From NCBI GenBank assembly GCA_964057225.1, contig OZ059900.1, positions 17,995,638 through 18,059,637 on the forward strand: DNA of 64,000 nucleotides. The letters run 5' to 3'. Below, in pieces: positions 11,801 to 24,966 of this stretch. The stretch is from Auanema rhodensis (taxonomy: Eukaryota > Nematoda > Chromadorea > Rhabditida > Rhabditidae). The first letter of the stretch is position 1, and each line of letters starts with the position of its first letter. Made by a program: the position numbers and the translations under genes. The notes beneath the pieces were generated by a model that had not been told where the DNA came from, did not search any database, and saw only the letters and a list, made by a program, of their open reading frames with translations.

Positions 11801-14364
11801 CCCCTGTTTTTTTGTCGTGAAAGTGGAACTAGACGTTGTAGGAACAATTTTGAGCTAGGTTTCATTGACATTGCATGAGTTTGAACACATGAAATCGTAA
11901 GTCAAAACCTTGTTTACAGCGAAATTTCCAAAAACTGGTTTTCCAGCATAATAAAATATTTCTCATGGGAAATACTGTGTTTTTGTATTTTTCTAGTGTT
12001 CAGCATGTAAAATGCTTCATTTTAGTATGTAACACGCTGAAATTCGTTGCATTTGACGACTCATATGAACAAAAATCGATTTAATCAATATTAGCCATAA
12101 GGGGCGTGCCCTCAGAATATGCTAATTTCCTTAATTTTCTAACCCCTGTTTTTTTGTCGTGAAAGTGGAACTAGACGTTGTAGGAACAATTTTGAGCTAG
12201 GTTTCATTGACATTGCATGAGTTTGAACACATGAAATCGTAAGTCAAAACCTTGTTTACAGCGAAATTTCCAAAAACTGGTTTTCCAGCATAATAAAATA
12301 TTTCTCATGGGAAATACTGTGTTTTTGTATTTTTCTAGTGTTCAGCATGTGAAATGCTTCATTTTAGTATGTAACACGCTGAAATTCGTTGCATTTGACG
12401 ACTCATATGAACAAAAATCGATTTAATCAATATTAGCCATAAGGGGCGTGCCCTCAGAATATGCTAATTTCCTTAATTTTCTAACCCCGGTTTTTTTGTC
12501 GTGAAAGTGGAATTAGACGTTGTAGGAACAATTTTGAGCTAGGTTTCATTGACATTGCATGAGTTTGAACACATGAAATCGTAAGTCAAAACCTTGTTTA
12601 CAGCGAAATTTCCAAAAACTGGTTTTCCAGCATAATAAAATATTTCTCATGGGAAATACTGTGTTTTTGTATTTTTCTAGTGTTCAGCATGTAAAATGCT
12701 TCATTTTAGTATGTAACACGCTGAAATTCGTTGCATTTGACTACTCATATGAACAAAAATCGATTTAATCAATATTAGCCATAAGGGGCGTGCCCTCAGA
12801 ATATGCTAATTTCCTAAATTTTCTAACCCCTGTTTTTTTGTCGTGAAAGTGGAACTAGACGTTGTACAAACAATTTTGAGCTAGGTTTCATTGACATTGC
12901 ATGAGTTTGAACACATGAAATCGTAAGTCAAAACCTTGTTTACAGCGAAATTTCCAAAAACTGGTTTTCCAGCATAATAAAATATTTCTCATGAGAAATA
13001 CTGTGTTTTTGTATTTTTCTAGTGTTCAGCATGTAAAATGCTTCATTTTAGTATGTAACACGCTGAAATTCGTTGCATTTGACGACTCATATGAACAAAA
13101 ATCGATTTAATCAATATTAGCCATAAGCGGCGTGCCCTCAGAATATGCTAATTTCCTTAATTTTCTAACCCCGGTTTTTTTGTCGTGAAAGTGGAACTAG
13201 ACGTTGTAGGAACAATTTTGAGCTAGGTTTCATTGACATTGCATGAGTTTGAACACATGAAATCGTAAGTCAAAACCTTGTTTACAGCGAAATTTCCAAA
13301 AACTGGTTTTCCAGCATAATAAAATATTTCTCATGGGAAATACTGTGTTTTTGTATTTTTCTAGTGTTCAGCATGTAAAATGCTTCATTTTAGTATGTAA
13401 CACGCTGAAATTCGTTGCATTTGACTACTCATATGAACAAAAATCGATTTAATCAATATTAGCCATAAGGGGCGTGCCCTCAGAATATGCTAATTTCCTT
13501 AATTTTCTAACCCCTGTTTTTTTGTCGTGAAAGTGGAACTAGACGTTGTAGGAACAATTTTGAGCTAGGTTTCATTGACATTGCATGAGTTTGAACACAT
13601 GAAATCGTAAGTCAAAACCTTGTTTACAGCGAAATTTCCAAAAACTGGTTTTCCAGCATAATAAAATATTTCTCATGGGAAATACTGTGTTTTTGTATTT
13701 TTCTAGTGTTCAGCATGTGAAATGCTTCATTTTAGTATGTAACACGCTGAAATTCGTTGCATTTGACGACTCATATGAACAAAAATCGATTTAATCAATA
13801 TTAGCCATAAGGGGCGTGCCCTCAGAATATGCTAATTTCCTTAATTTTCTAACCCCGGTTTTTTTGTCGTGAAAGTGGAATTAGACGTTGTAGGAACAAT
13901 TTTGAGCTAGGTTTCATTGACATTGCATGAGTTTGAACACATGAAATCGTAAGTCAAAACCTTGTTTACAGCGAAATTTCCAAAAACTGGTTTTCCAGCA
14001 TAATAAAATATTTCTCATGGGAAATACTGTGTTTTTGTATTTTTCTAGTGTTCAGCATGTAAAATGCTTCATTTTAGTATGTAACACGCTGAAATTCGTT
14101 GCATTTGACGACTCATATGAACAAAAATCGATTTAATCAATATTAGCCATAAGGGGCGTGCCCTCAGAATATGCTAATTTCCTTAATTTTCTAACCCCTG
14201 TTTTTTTGTCGTGAAAGTGGAACTAGACGTTGTAGGAACAATTTTGAGCTAGGTTTCATTGACATTGCATGAGTTTGAACACATGAAATCGTAAGTCAAA
14301 ACCTTGTTTACAGCGAAATTTCCAAAAACTGGTTTTCCAGCATAATAAAATATTTCTCATGGGA
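8893..14364 (+). repeat. 16-monomer higher-order unit, copy 1 (5,472 bp)
   Basis: Monomers M27-M42: plain, B, C, C, D, a GTGAAATG type with GGAAACAG, D', a second GGAAACAG type, D', plain, B, C, an AAGCGGCG/CCCCGG type, a GACTAC type, B, plain. The GGAAACAG monomers (10,603 and 11,287) occur nowhere in the window outside the two copies of this unit. Private changes in this copy are GTATTTTTGT near 10,952 and CCTAAATT near 12,816. The adjacent copy starts exactly 5,472 bp later. Confidence 0.85.
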
Positions 14365-17300
14365 AATACTGTGTTTTTGTATTTTTCTAGTGTTCAGCAT
14401 GTAAAATGCTTCATTTTAGTATGTAACACGCTGAAATTCGTTGCATTTGACGACTCATATGAACAAAAATCGATTTAATCAATATTAGCCATAAGGGGCG
14501 TGCCCTCAGAATATGCTAATTTCCTTAATTTTCTAACCCCTGTTTTTTTGTCGTGAAAGTGGAACTAGACGTTGTAGGAACAATTTTGAGCTAGGTTTCA
14601 TTGACATTGCATGAGTTTGAACACATGAAATCGTAAGTCAAAACCTTGTTTACAGCGAAATTTCCAAAAACTGGTTTTCCAGCATAATAAAATATTTCTC
14701 ATGGGAAATACTGTGTTTTTGTATTTTTCTAGTGTTCAGCATGTGAAATGCTTCATTTTAGTATGTAACACGCTGAAATTCGTTGCATTTGACGACTCAT
14801 ATGAACAAAAATCGATTTAATCAATATTAGCCATAAGGGGCGTGCCCTCAGAATATGCTAATTTCCTTAATTTTCTAACCCCGGTTTTTTTGTCGTGAAA
14901 GTGGAATTAGACGTTGTAGGAACAATTTTGAGCTAGGTTTCATTGACATTGCATGAGTTTGAACACATGAAATCGTAAGTCAAAACCTTGTTTACAGCGA
15001 AATTTCCAAAAACTGGTTTTCCAGCATAATAAAATATTTCTCATGGGAAATACTGTGTTTTTGTATTTTTCTAGTGTTCAGCATGTAAAATGCTTCATTT
15101 TAGTATGTAACACGCTGAAATTCGTTGCATTTGACTACTCATATGAACAAAAATCGATTTAATCAATATTAGCCATAAGGGGCGTGCCCTCAGAATATGC
15201 TAATTTCCTTAATTTTCTAACCCCTGTTTTTTTGTCGTGAAAGTGGAACTAGACGTTGTACAAACAATTTTGAGCTAGGTTTCATTGACATTGCATGAGT
15301 TTGAACACATGAAATCGTAAGTCAAAACCTTGTTTACAGCGAAATTTCCAAAAACTGGTTTTCCAGCATAATAAAATATTTCTCATGAGAAATACTGTGT
15401 TTTTGTATTTTTCTAGTGTTCAGCATGTAAAATGCTTCATTTTAGTATGTAACACGCTGAAATTCGTTGCATTTGACTACTCATATGAACAAAAATCGAT
15501 TTAATCAATATTAGCCATAAGGGGCGTGCCCTCAGAATATGCTAATTTCCTTAATTTTCTAACCCCTGTTTTTTTGTCGTGAAAGTGGAACTAGACGTTG
15601 TACAAACAATTTTGAGCTAGGTTTCATTGACATTGCATGAGTTTGAACACATGAAATCGTAAGTCAAAACCTTGTTTACAGCGAAATTTCCAAAAACTGG
15701 TTTTCCAGCATAATAAAATATTTCTCATGAGAAATACTGTGTTTTTGTATTTTTCTAGTGTTCAGCATGTAAAATGCTTCATTTTAGTATGTAACACGAT
15801 GAAATTCGTTGCATTTGACGACTCATATGAACAAAAATCGATTTAATCAATATTAGCCATAAGGGGCGTGCCCTCAGAATATGCTAATTTCCTTAATTTT
15901 CTAACCCCTGTTTTTTTGTCGTGAAAGTGGAACTAGACGTTGTAGGAACAATTTTGAGCTAGGTTTCATTGACATTGCATGAGTTTGAACACATGAAATC
16001 GTAAGTCAAAACCTTGTTTACAGCGAAATTTCCAAAAACTGGTTTTCCAGCATAATAAAATATTTCTCATGGGAAATACTGTGTTTTTGTATTTTTCTAG
16101 TGTTCAGCATGTGAAATGCTTCATTTTAGTATGTAACACGCTGAAATTCGTTGCATTTGACGACTCATATGAACAAAAATCGATTTAATCAATATTAGCC
16201 ATAAGGGGCGTGCCCTCAGAATATGCTAATTTCCTTAATTTTCTAACCCCTGTTTTTTTGTCGTGAAAGTGGAAACAGACGTTGTAGGAACAATTTTGAG
16301 CTAGGTTTCATTGACATTGCATGAGTTTGAACACATGAAATCGTAAGTCAAAACCTTGTTTACAGCGAAATTTCCAAAAACTGGTTTTCCAGCATAATAA
16401 AATATTTCTCATGAGAAATACTGTGTTTTTGTATTTTTCTAGTGTTCAGCATGTAAAATGCTTCATTTTAGTATGTAACACGATGAAATTCGTTGCATTT
16501 GACGACTCATATGAACAAAAATCGATTTAATCAATATTAGCCATAAGGGGCGTGCCCTCAGAATATGCTAATTTCATTAATTTTCTAACCCCTGTTTTTT
16601 TGTCGTGAAAGTGGAACTAGACGTTGTAGGAACAATTTTGAGCTAGGTTTCATTGACATTGCATGAGTTTGAACACATGAAATCGTAAGTCAAAACCTTG
16701 TTTACAGCGAAATTTCCAAAAACTGGTTTTCCAGCATAATAAAATATTTCTCATGGGAAATACTGTGTTTTTGTATTTTTCTAGTGTTCAGCATGTAAAA
16801 TGCTTCATTTTAGTATGTAACACGCTGAAATTCGTTGCATTTGACGACTCATATGAACAAAAATCGATTTAATCAATATTAGCCATAAGGGGCGTGCCCT
16901 CAGAATATGCTAATTTCCTTAATTTTCTAACCCCTGTTTTTTTGTCGTGAAAGTGGAAACAGACGTTGTAGGAACAATTTTGAGCTAGGTTTCATTGACA
17001 TTGCATGAGTTTGAACACATGAAATCGTAAGTCAAAACCTTGTTTACAGCGAAATTTCCAAAAACTGGTTTTCCAGCATAATAAAATATTTCTCATGAGA
17101 AATACTGTGTTTTTGTATTTTTCTAGTGTTCAGCATGTAAAATGCTTCATTTTAGTATGTAACACGATGAAATTCGTTGCATTTGACGACTCATATGAAC
17201 AAAAATCGATTTAATCAATATTAGCCATAAGGGGCGTGCCCTCAGAATATGCTAATTTCATTAATTTTCTAACCCCTGTTTTTTTGTCGTGAAAGTGGAA

Positions 17301-19836
17301 CTAGACGTTGTAGGAACAATTTTGAGCTAGGTTTCATTGACATTGCATGAGTTTGAACACATGAAATCGTAAGTCAAAACCTTGTTTACAGCGAAATTTC
17401 CAAAAACTGGTTTTCCAGCATAATAAAATATTTCTCATGGGAAATACTGTGTTTTTGTATTTTTCTAGTGTTCAGCATGTAAAATGCTTCATTTTAGTAT
17501 GTAACACGCTGAAATTCGTTGCATTTGACGACTCATATGAACAAAAATCGATTTAATCAATATTAGCCATAAGGGGCGTGCCCTCAGAATATGCTAATTT
17601 CCTTAATTTTCTAACCCCGGTTTTTTTGTCGTGAAAGTGGAATTAGACGTTGTAGGAACAATTTTGAGCTAGGTTTCATTGACATTGCATGAGTTTGAAC
17701 ACATGAAATCGTAAGTCAAAACCTTGTTTACAGCGAAATTTCCAAAAACTGGTTTTCCAGCATAATAAAATATTTCTCATGGGAAATACTGTGTTTTTGT
17801 ATTTTTCTAGTGTTCAGCATGTGAAATGCTTCATTTTAGTATGTAACACGCTGAAATTCGTTGCATTTGACGACTCATATGAACAAAAATCGATTTAATC
17901 AATATTAGCCATAAGGGGCGTGCCCTCAGAATATGCTAATTTCCTTAATTTTCTAACCCCGGTTTTTTTGTCGTGAAAGTGGAATTAGACGTTGTAGGAA
18001 CAATTTTGAGCTAGGTTTCATTGACATTGCATGAGTTTGAACACATGAAATCGTAAGTCAAAACCTTGTTTACAGCGAAATTTCCAAAAACTGGTTTTCC
18101 AGCATAATAAAATATTTCTCATGGGAAATACTGTGTTTTTGTATTTTTCTAGTGTTCAGCATGTAAAATGCTTCATTTTAGTATGTAACACGCTGAAATT
18201 CGTTGCATTTGACTACTCATATGAACAAAAATCGATTTAATCAATATTAGCCATAAGGGGCGTGCCCTCAGAATATGCTAATTTCCTTAATTTTCTAACC
18301 CCTGTTTTTTTGTCGTGAAAGTGGAACTAGACGTTGTACAAACAATTTTGAGCTAGGTTTCATTGACATTGCATGAGTTTGAACACATGAAATCGTAAGT
18401 CAAAACCTTGTTTACAGCGAAATTTCCAAAAACTGGTTTTCCAGCATAATAAAATATTTCTCATGAGAAATACTGTGTTTTTGTATTTTTCTAGTGTTCA
18501 GCATGTAAAATGCTTCATTTTAGTATGTAACACGCTGAAATTCGTTGCATTTGACGACTCATATGAACAAAAATCGATTTAATCAATATTAGCCATAAGC
18601 GGCGTGCCCTCAGAATATGCTAATTTCCTTAATTTTCTAACCCCGGTTTTTTTGTCGTGAAAGTGGAACTAGACGTTGTAGGAACAATTTTGAGCTAGGT
18701 TTCATTGACATTGCATGAGTTTGAACACATGAAATCGTAAGTCAAAACCTTGTTTACAGCGAAATTTCCAAAAACTGGTTTTCCAGCATAATAAAATATT
18801 TCTCATGGGAAATACTGTGTTTTTGTATTTTTCTAGTGTTCAGCATGTAAAATGCTTCATTTTAGTATGTAACACGCTGAAATTCGTTGCATTTGACTAC
18901 TCATATGAACAAAAATCGATTTAATCAATATTAGCCATAAGGGGCGTGCCCTCAGAATATGCTAATTTCCTTAATTTTCTAACCCCTGTTTTTTTGTCGT
19001 GAAAGTGGAACTAGACGTTGTAGGAACAATTTTGAGCTAGGTTTCATTGACATTGCATGAGTTTGAACACATGAAATCGTAAGTCAAAACCTTGTTTACA
19101 GCGAAATTTCCAAAAACTGGTTTTCCAGCATAATAAAATATTTCTCATGGGAAATACTGTGTTTTTGTATTTTTCTAGTGTTCAGCATGTGAAATGCTTC
19201 ATTTTAGTATGTAACACGCTGAAATTCGTTGCATTTGACGACTCATATGAACAAAAATCGATTTAATCAATATTAGCCATAAGGGGCGTGCCCTCAGAAT
19301 ATGCTAATTTCCTTAATTTTCTAACCCCGGTTTTTTTGTCGTGAAAGTGGAATTAGACGTTGTAGGAACAATTTTGAGCTAGGTTTCATTGACATTGCAT
19401 GAGTTTGAACACATGAAATCGTAAGTCAAAACCTTGTTTACAGCGAAATTTCCAAAAACTGGTTTTCCAGCATAATAAAATATTTCTCATGGGAAATACT
19501 GTGTTTTTGTATTTTTCTAGTGTTCAGCATGTAAAATGCTTCATTTTAGTATGTAACACGCTGAAATTCGTTGCATTTGACGACTCATATGAACAAAAAT
19601 CGATTTAATCAATATTAGCCATAAGGGGCGTGCCCTCAGAATATGCTAATTTCCTTAATTTTCTAACCCCTGTTTTTTTGTCGTGAAAGTGGAACTAGAC
19701 GTTGTAGGAACAATTTTGAGCTAGGTTTCATTGACATTGCATGAGTTTGAACACATGAAATCGTAAGTCAAAACCTTGTTTACAGCGAAATTTCCAAAAA
19801 CTGGTTTTCCAGCATAATAAAATATTTCTCATGGGA
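14365..19836 (+). repeat. 16-monomer higher-order unit, copy 2 (5,472 bp)
   Basis: Monomers M43-M58 repeat the order of copy 1. GGAAACAG types lie at 16,075 and 16,759 and the AAGCGGCG type at 18,469, each 5,472 bp after its partner. The one large difference is M52 (17,443), which has CCCCGG and GGAATTAG where copy 1 (M36) has CCCCTG and GGAACTAG. Those two states are the neighbouring B-type haplotype, so a short gene-conversion tract is likely. The order stops matching after 19,836, so there are only two copies. Unit edges are uncertain by about a monomer because the plain monomers at the ends are alike. Confidence 0.85.
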
Positions 19837-21888
19837 AATACTGTGTTTTTGTATTTTTCTAGTGTTCAGCATGTAAAATGCTTCATTTTAGTATGTAACA
19901 CGCTGAAATTCGTTGCATTTGACGACTCATATGAACAAAAATCGATTTAATCAATATTAGCCATAAGGGGCGTGCCCTCAGAATATGCTAATTTCCTTAA
20001 TTTTCTAACCCCTGTTTTTTTGTCGTGAAAGTGGAATTAGACGTTGTAGGAACAATTTTGAGCTAGGTTTCATTGACATTGCATGAGTTTGAACGCATGA
20101 AATCGTAAGTCAAAACCTTGTTTACAGCGAAATTTCCAAAAACTGGTTTTCCAGCATAATAAAATATTTCTCATGGGAAATACTGTGTTTTTGTATTTTT
20201 ATAGTGTTCAGCATGTAAAATGCTTCATTTTAGTATGTAACACGCTGAAATTCGTTGCATTTGACGACTCATATGAACAAAAATCGATTTAATCAATATT
20301 AGCCATAAGGGGCGTGCCCTCAGAATATGCTAATTTCCTTAATTTTCTAACCCCGGTTTTTTTGTCGTGAAAGTGGAATTAGACGTTGTAGGAACAATTT
20401 TGATCTAGGTTTCATTGACATTGCATGAGTTTGAACACATGAAATCGTAAGTCAAAACCTTGTTTACAGCGAAATTTCCAAAAACTGGTTTTCCAGCATA
20501 ATAAAATATTTCTCATGGGAAATACTGTGTTTTTGTATTTTTCTAGTGTTCAGCATGTAAAATGTTTCATTTTAGTATGTAACACGCTGAAATTCGTTGC
20601 ATTTGACTACTCATATGAACAAAAATCGATTTAATCAATATTAGCCATAAGGGGCGTGCCCTCAGAATATGCTAATTTCCTTAATTTTCTAACCCCTGTT
20701 TTTTTGTCGTGAAAGTGGAACTAGACGTTGTAGGAACAATTTTGAGCTAGGTTTCATTGACATTGCATGAGTTTGAACACATGAAATCGTAAGTCAAAAC
20801 CTTGTTTACAGCGAAATTTCCAAAAACTGGTTTTCCAGCATAATAAAATATTTCTCATGAGAAATACTGTGTTTTTGTATTTTTCTAGTGTTCAGCATGT
20901 AAAATGCTTCATTTTAGTATGTAACAGGATGAAATTCGTTGCATTTGACGACTCATATGAACAAAAATCGATTTAATCAATATTAGCCATAAGGGGCGTG
21001 CCCTCAGAATATGCTAATTTCATTAATTTTCTAACCCCTGTTTTTTTGTCGTGAAAGTGGAACTAGACGTTGTACGAACAATTTTGAGCTAGGTTTCATT
21101 GACATTGCATGAGTTTGAACACATGAAATCGTAAGTCAAAACCTTGTTTACAGCGAAATTTCCAAAAACTGGTTTTCCAGCATAATAAAATATTTCTCAT
21201 GGGAAATACTGTGTTTTTGTATTTTTCTAGTGTTCAGCATGTAAAATGCTTCATTTTAGTATGTAACACGCTGAAATTCGTTGCATTTGACGACTCATAT
21301 GAACAAAAATCGATTTAATCAATATTAGCCATAAGGGGCGTGCCCTCAGAATATGCTAATTTCCTTAATTTTCTAACCCCTGTTTTTTTGTCGTGAAAGT
21401 GGAACTAGACGTTGTAGGAACAATTTTGAGCTAGGTTTCATTGACATTGCATGAGTTTGAACACATGAAATCGTAAGTCAAAACCTTGTTTACAGCGAAA
21501 TTTCCAAAAACTGGTTTTCCAGCATAATAAAATATTTCTCATGAGAAATACTGTGTTTTTGTATTTTTCTAGTGTTCAGCATGTAAAATGCTTCATTTTA
21601 GTATGTAACACGCTGAAATTCGTTGCATTTGACGACTCATATGAACAAAAATCGATTTAATCAATATTAGCCATAAGGGGCGTGCCCTCAGAATATGCTA
21701 ATTTCCTTAATTTTCTAACCCCTGTTTTTTTGTCGTGAAAGTGGAACTAGACGTTGTAGGAACAATTTTGAGCTAGGTTTCATTGACATTGCATGAGTTT
21801 GAACACATGAAATCGTAAGTCAAAACCTTGTTTACAGCGAAATTTCCAAAAACTGGTTTTCCAGCATAATAAAATATTTCTCATGGGA
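19837..21888 (+). repeat. End of domain I (M59-M64)
   Basis: F, G (with the private change TGATCTAGG near 20,402), a GACTAC/ATGAGA type that also has AATGTTTC, a D'-like monomer with ACAGGATG and GTACGAAC, plain (ATGAGA), plain. The first five follow the order at 6,157-7,866 but with several extra private changes, so this looks like an older relative of that block rather than a fresh copy. Confidence 0.7.
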
Positions 21889-22572
21889 AATACTGTGTTT
21901 TTGTATTTTTCTAGTGTTCAGCATGTGAAATGCTTCATTTTAGTATGTAACACGCTGAAATTCGTTGCATTTGACGACTCATATGAACAAAAATCGATTT
22001 AACCAATATTAGCCAGAAGGGGCGTGCCCTCAGAATATGCTAATTTCCTTAATTTTCTAACCCCTGTTTTTTTGTCGTGAAAGTGGAATTAGACGTTGTA
22101 GGAACAATTTTGAGCTAGGTTTCATTGACATTGCATGAGTTTGAACGCATGAAATCGTAAGTCAAAACCTTGTTTACAGCGAAATTTCCAAAAACTGGTT
22201 TTCCAGCATAATAAAATATTTCTCATGGGAAATACTGTGTTTTTGTATTTTTATAGTGTTCAGCATGTAAAATGCTTCATTTTAGTATGTAACACGCTGA
22301 AATTCGTTGCATTTGACGACTCATATGAACAAAAATCGATTTAATCAATATTAGCCATAAGGGGCGTGCCCTCAGAATATGCTAATTTCCTTAATTTTCT
22401 AACCCCTGTTTTTTTGTCGTGAAAGTGGAACTAGACGTTGTAGGAACAATTTTGAGCTAGGTTTCATTGACATTGCATGAGTTTGAACACATGAAATCGT
22501 AAGTCAAAACCTTGTTTACAGCGAAATTTCCAAAAACTGGTTTTCCAGCATAATAAAATATTTCTCATGGGA
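21889..22572 (+). repeat. Two hybrid monomers at the domain I/II border (M65, M66)
   Basis: M65 begins like type B (GTGAAATG) but has CCCCTG, GGAATTAG and GAACGC in its second half, as in type F; it also has private TTAACCAATATT and AGCCAGAAGG. M66 begins like type G (TTATAG) but ends plain (CCCCTG, GGAACTAG). Both read as products of exchange inside a monomer. After this point GTAGAATG and AAAATACGAT monomers, absent before, become common. Confidence 0.65.
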
Positions 22573-24966
22573 AATACTGTGTTTTTGTATTTTTCTAGTG
22601 TTCAGCATGTAAAATGCTTCATTTTAGTATGTAACACGCTGAAATTCGTTGCATTTGACGACTCATATGAACAAAAATCGATTTAATCAATATTAGCCAT
22701 AAGGGGCGTGCCCTCAGAATATGCTAATTTCCTTAATTTTCTAACCCCTGTTTTTTTGTCGTGAAAGTGGAATTAGACGTTGTAGGAACAATTTTGAGCT
22801 AGGTTTCATTGACATTGCATGAGTTTGAACGCATGAAATCGTAAGTCAAAACCTTGTTTACAGCGAAATTTCCAAAAACTGGTTTTCCAGCATAATAAAA
22901 TATTTCTCATGGGAAATACTGTGTTTTTGTATTTTTATAGTGTTCAGCATGTAAAATGCTTCATTTTAGTATGTAACACGCTGAAATTCGTTGCATTTGA
23001 CGACTCATATGAACAAAAATCGATTTAATCAATATTAGCCATAAGGGGCGTGCCCTCAGAATATGCTAATTTCCTTAATTTTCTAACCCCGGTTTTTTTG
23101 TCGTGAAAGTGGAATTAGACGTTGTAGGAACAATTTTGAGCTAGGTTTCATTGACATTGCATGAGTTTGAACACATGAAATCGTAAGTCAAAACCTTGTT
23201 TACAGCGAAATTTCCAAAAACTGGTTTTCCAGCATAATAAAATATTTCTCATGGGAAATACTGTGTTTTTGTATTTTTCTAGTGTTCAGCATGTAAAATG
23301 CTTCATTTTAGTATGTAACACGCTGAAATTCGTTGCATTTGACGACTCATATGAACAAAATACGATTTAATCAATATTAGCCATAAGGGGCGTGCCCTCA
23401 GAATATGCTAATTTCCTTAATTTTCTAACCCCTGTTTTTTTGTCGTGAAAGTGGAACTAGACGTTGTACAAACAATTTTGAGCTAGGTTTCATTGACATT
23501 GCATGAGTTTGAACACATGAAATCGTAAGTCAAAACCTTGTTTACAGCGAAATTTCCAAAAACTGGTTTTCCAGCATAATAAAATATTTCTCATGAGAAA
23601 TACTGTGTTTTTGTATTTTTCTAGTGTTCAGCATGTAAAGTGCTTCATTTTAGTATGTAACACGCTGCAATTCGTTGCATTTGACGACTCATATGAACAA
23701 AAATCGATTTAATCAATATTAGCCATAAGGGGCGTGCCCTCAGAATATGCTAATTTCCTTAATTTTCTAACCCCTGTTTTTTTGTCGTGAAAGTGGAACT
23801 AGACGTTGTAGGAACAATTTTGAGCTAGGTTTCATTGACATTGCATGAGTTTGAACACATGAAATCGTAAGTCAAAACCTTGTTTACAGCGAAATTTCCA
23901 AAAACTGGTTTTCCAGCATAATAAAATATTTCTCATGGGAAATACTGTGTTTTTGTATTTTTCTAGTGTTCAGCATGTGAAATGCTTCATTTTAGTATGT
24001 AACACGCTGAAATTCGTTGCATTTGACGACTCATATGAACAAAAATCGATTTAATCAATATTAGCCATAAGGGGCGTGCCCTCAGAATATGCTAATTTCC
24101 TTAATTTTCTAACCCCGGTTTTTTTGTCGTGAAAGTGGATTTAGACGTTGTAGGAACAATTTTGAGCTAGGTTTCATTGACATTGCATGAGTTTGAACAC
24201 ATGAAATCGTAAGTCAAAACCTTGTTTACAGCGAAATTTCCAAAAACTGGTTTTCCAGCATAATAAAATATTTCTCATGGGAAATACTGTGTTTTTGTAT
24301 TTTTCTAGTGTTCAGCATGTAGAATGCTTCATTTTAGTATGTAACACGCTGAAATTCGTTGCATTTGACGACTCATATGAACAAAAATCGATTTAATCAA
24401 TATTAGCCATAAGGGGCGTGCCCTCAGAATATGCTAATTTCCTTAATTTTCTAACCCCTGTTTTTTTGTCGTGAAAGTGGAACTAGACGTTGTAGGAACA
24501 ATTTTGAGCTAGGTTTCATTGACATTGCATGAGTTTGAACACATGAAATCGTAAGTCAAAACCTTGTTTACAGCGAAATTTCCAAAAACTGGTTTTCCAG
24601 CATAATAAAATATTTCTCATGGGAAATACTGTGTTTTTGTATTTTTCTAGTGTTCAGCATGTAAAATGCTTCATTTTAGTATGTAACACGCTGAAATTCG
24701 TTGCATTTGACGACTCATATGAACAAAAATCGATTTAATCAATATTAGCCATAAGGGGCGTGCCCTCAGAATATGCTAATTTCCTTAATTTTCTAACCCC
24801 TGTTTTTTTGTCGTGAAAGTGGAATTAGACGTTGTAGGAACAATTTTGAGCTAGGTTTCATTGACATTGCATGAGTTTGAACGCATGAAATCGTAAGTCA
24901 AAACCTTGTTTACAGCGAAATTTCCAAAAACTGGTTTTCCAGCATAATAAAATATTTCTCATGGGA
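22573..24966 (+). repeat. Start of domain II (M67-M73)
   Basis: Order: F, G, the AAAATACGAT/GTACAAAC/ATGAGA type (called L), a plain type with private GTAAAGTGC and GCTGCAATT, a GTGAAATG type with GTGGATTTAG, the GTAGAATG type (N), F. It introduces the recurring string N-F-G-L that structures the rest of the forward arm. Confidence 0.75.
23257..23598 (+). repeat. L-type monomer lacking the ClaI site
   Basis: First of five monomers (23,257; 25,309; 33,174; 40,013; 47,536) in which AAAAATCGAT becomes AAAATACGAT, destroying the ATCGAT site and the 10-bp palindrome AAATCGATTT. All five also carry GTACAAAC and ATGAGA and follow a G-type monomer, so they share one origin. They are useful markers of domain II. 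Confidence 0.85.
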
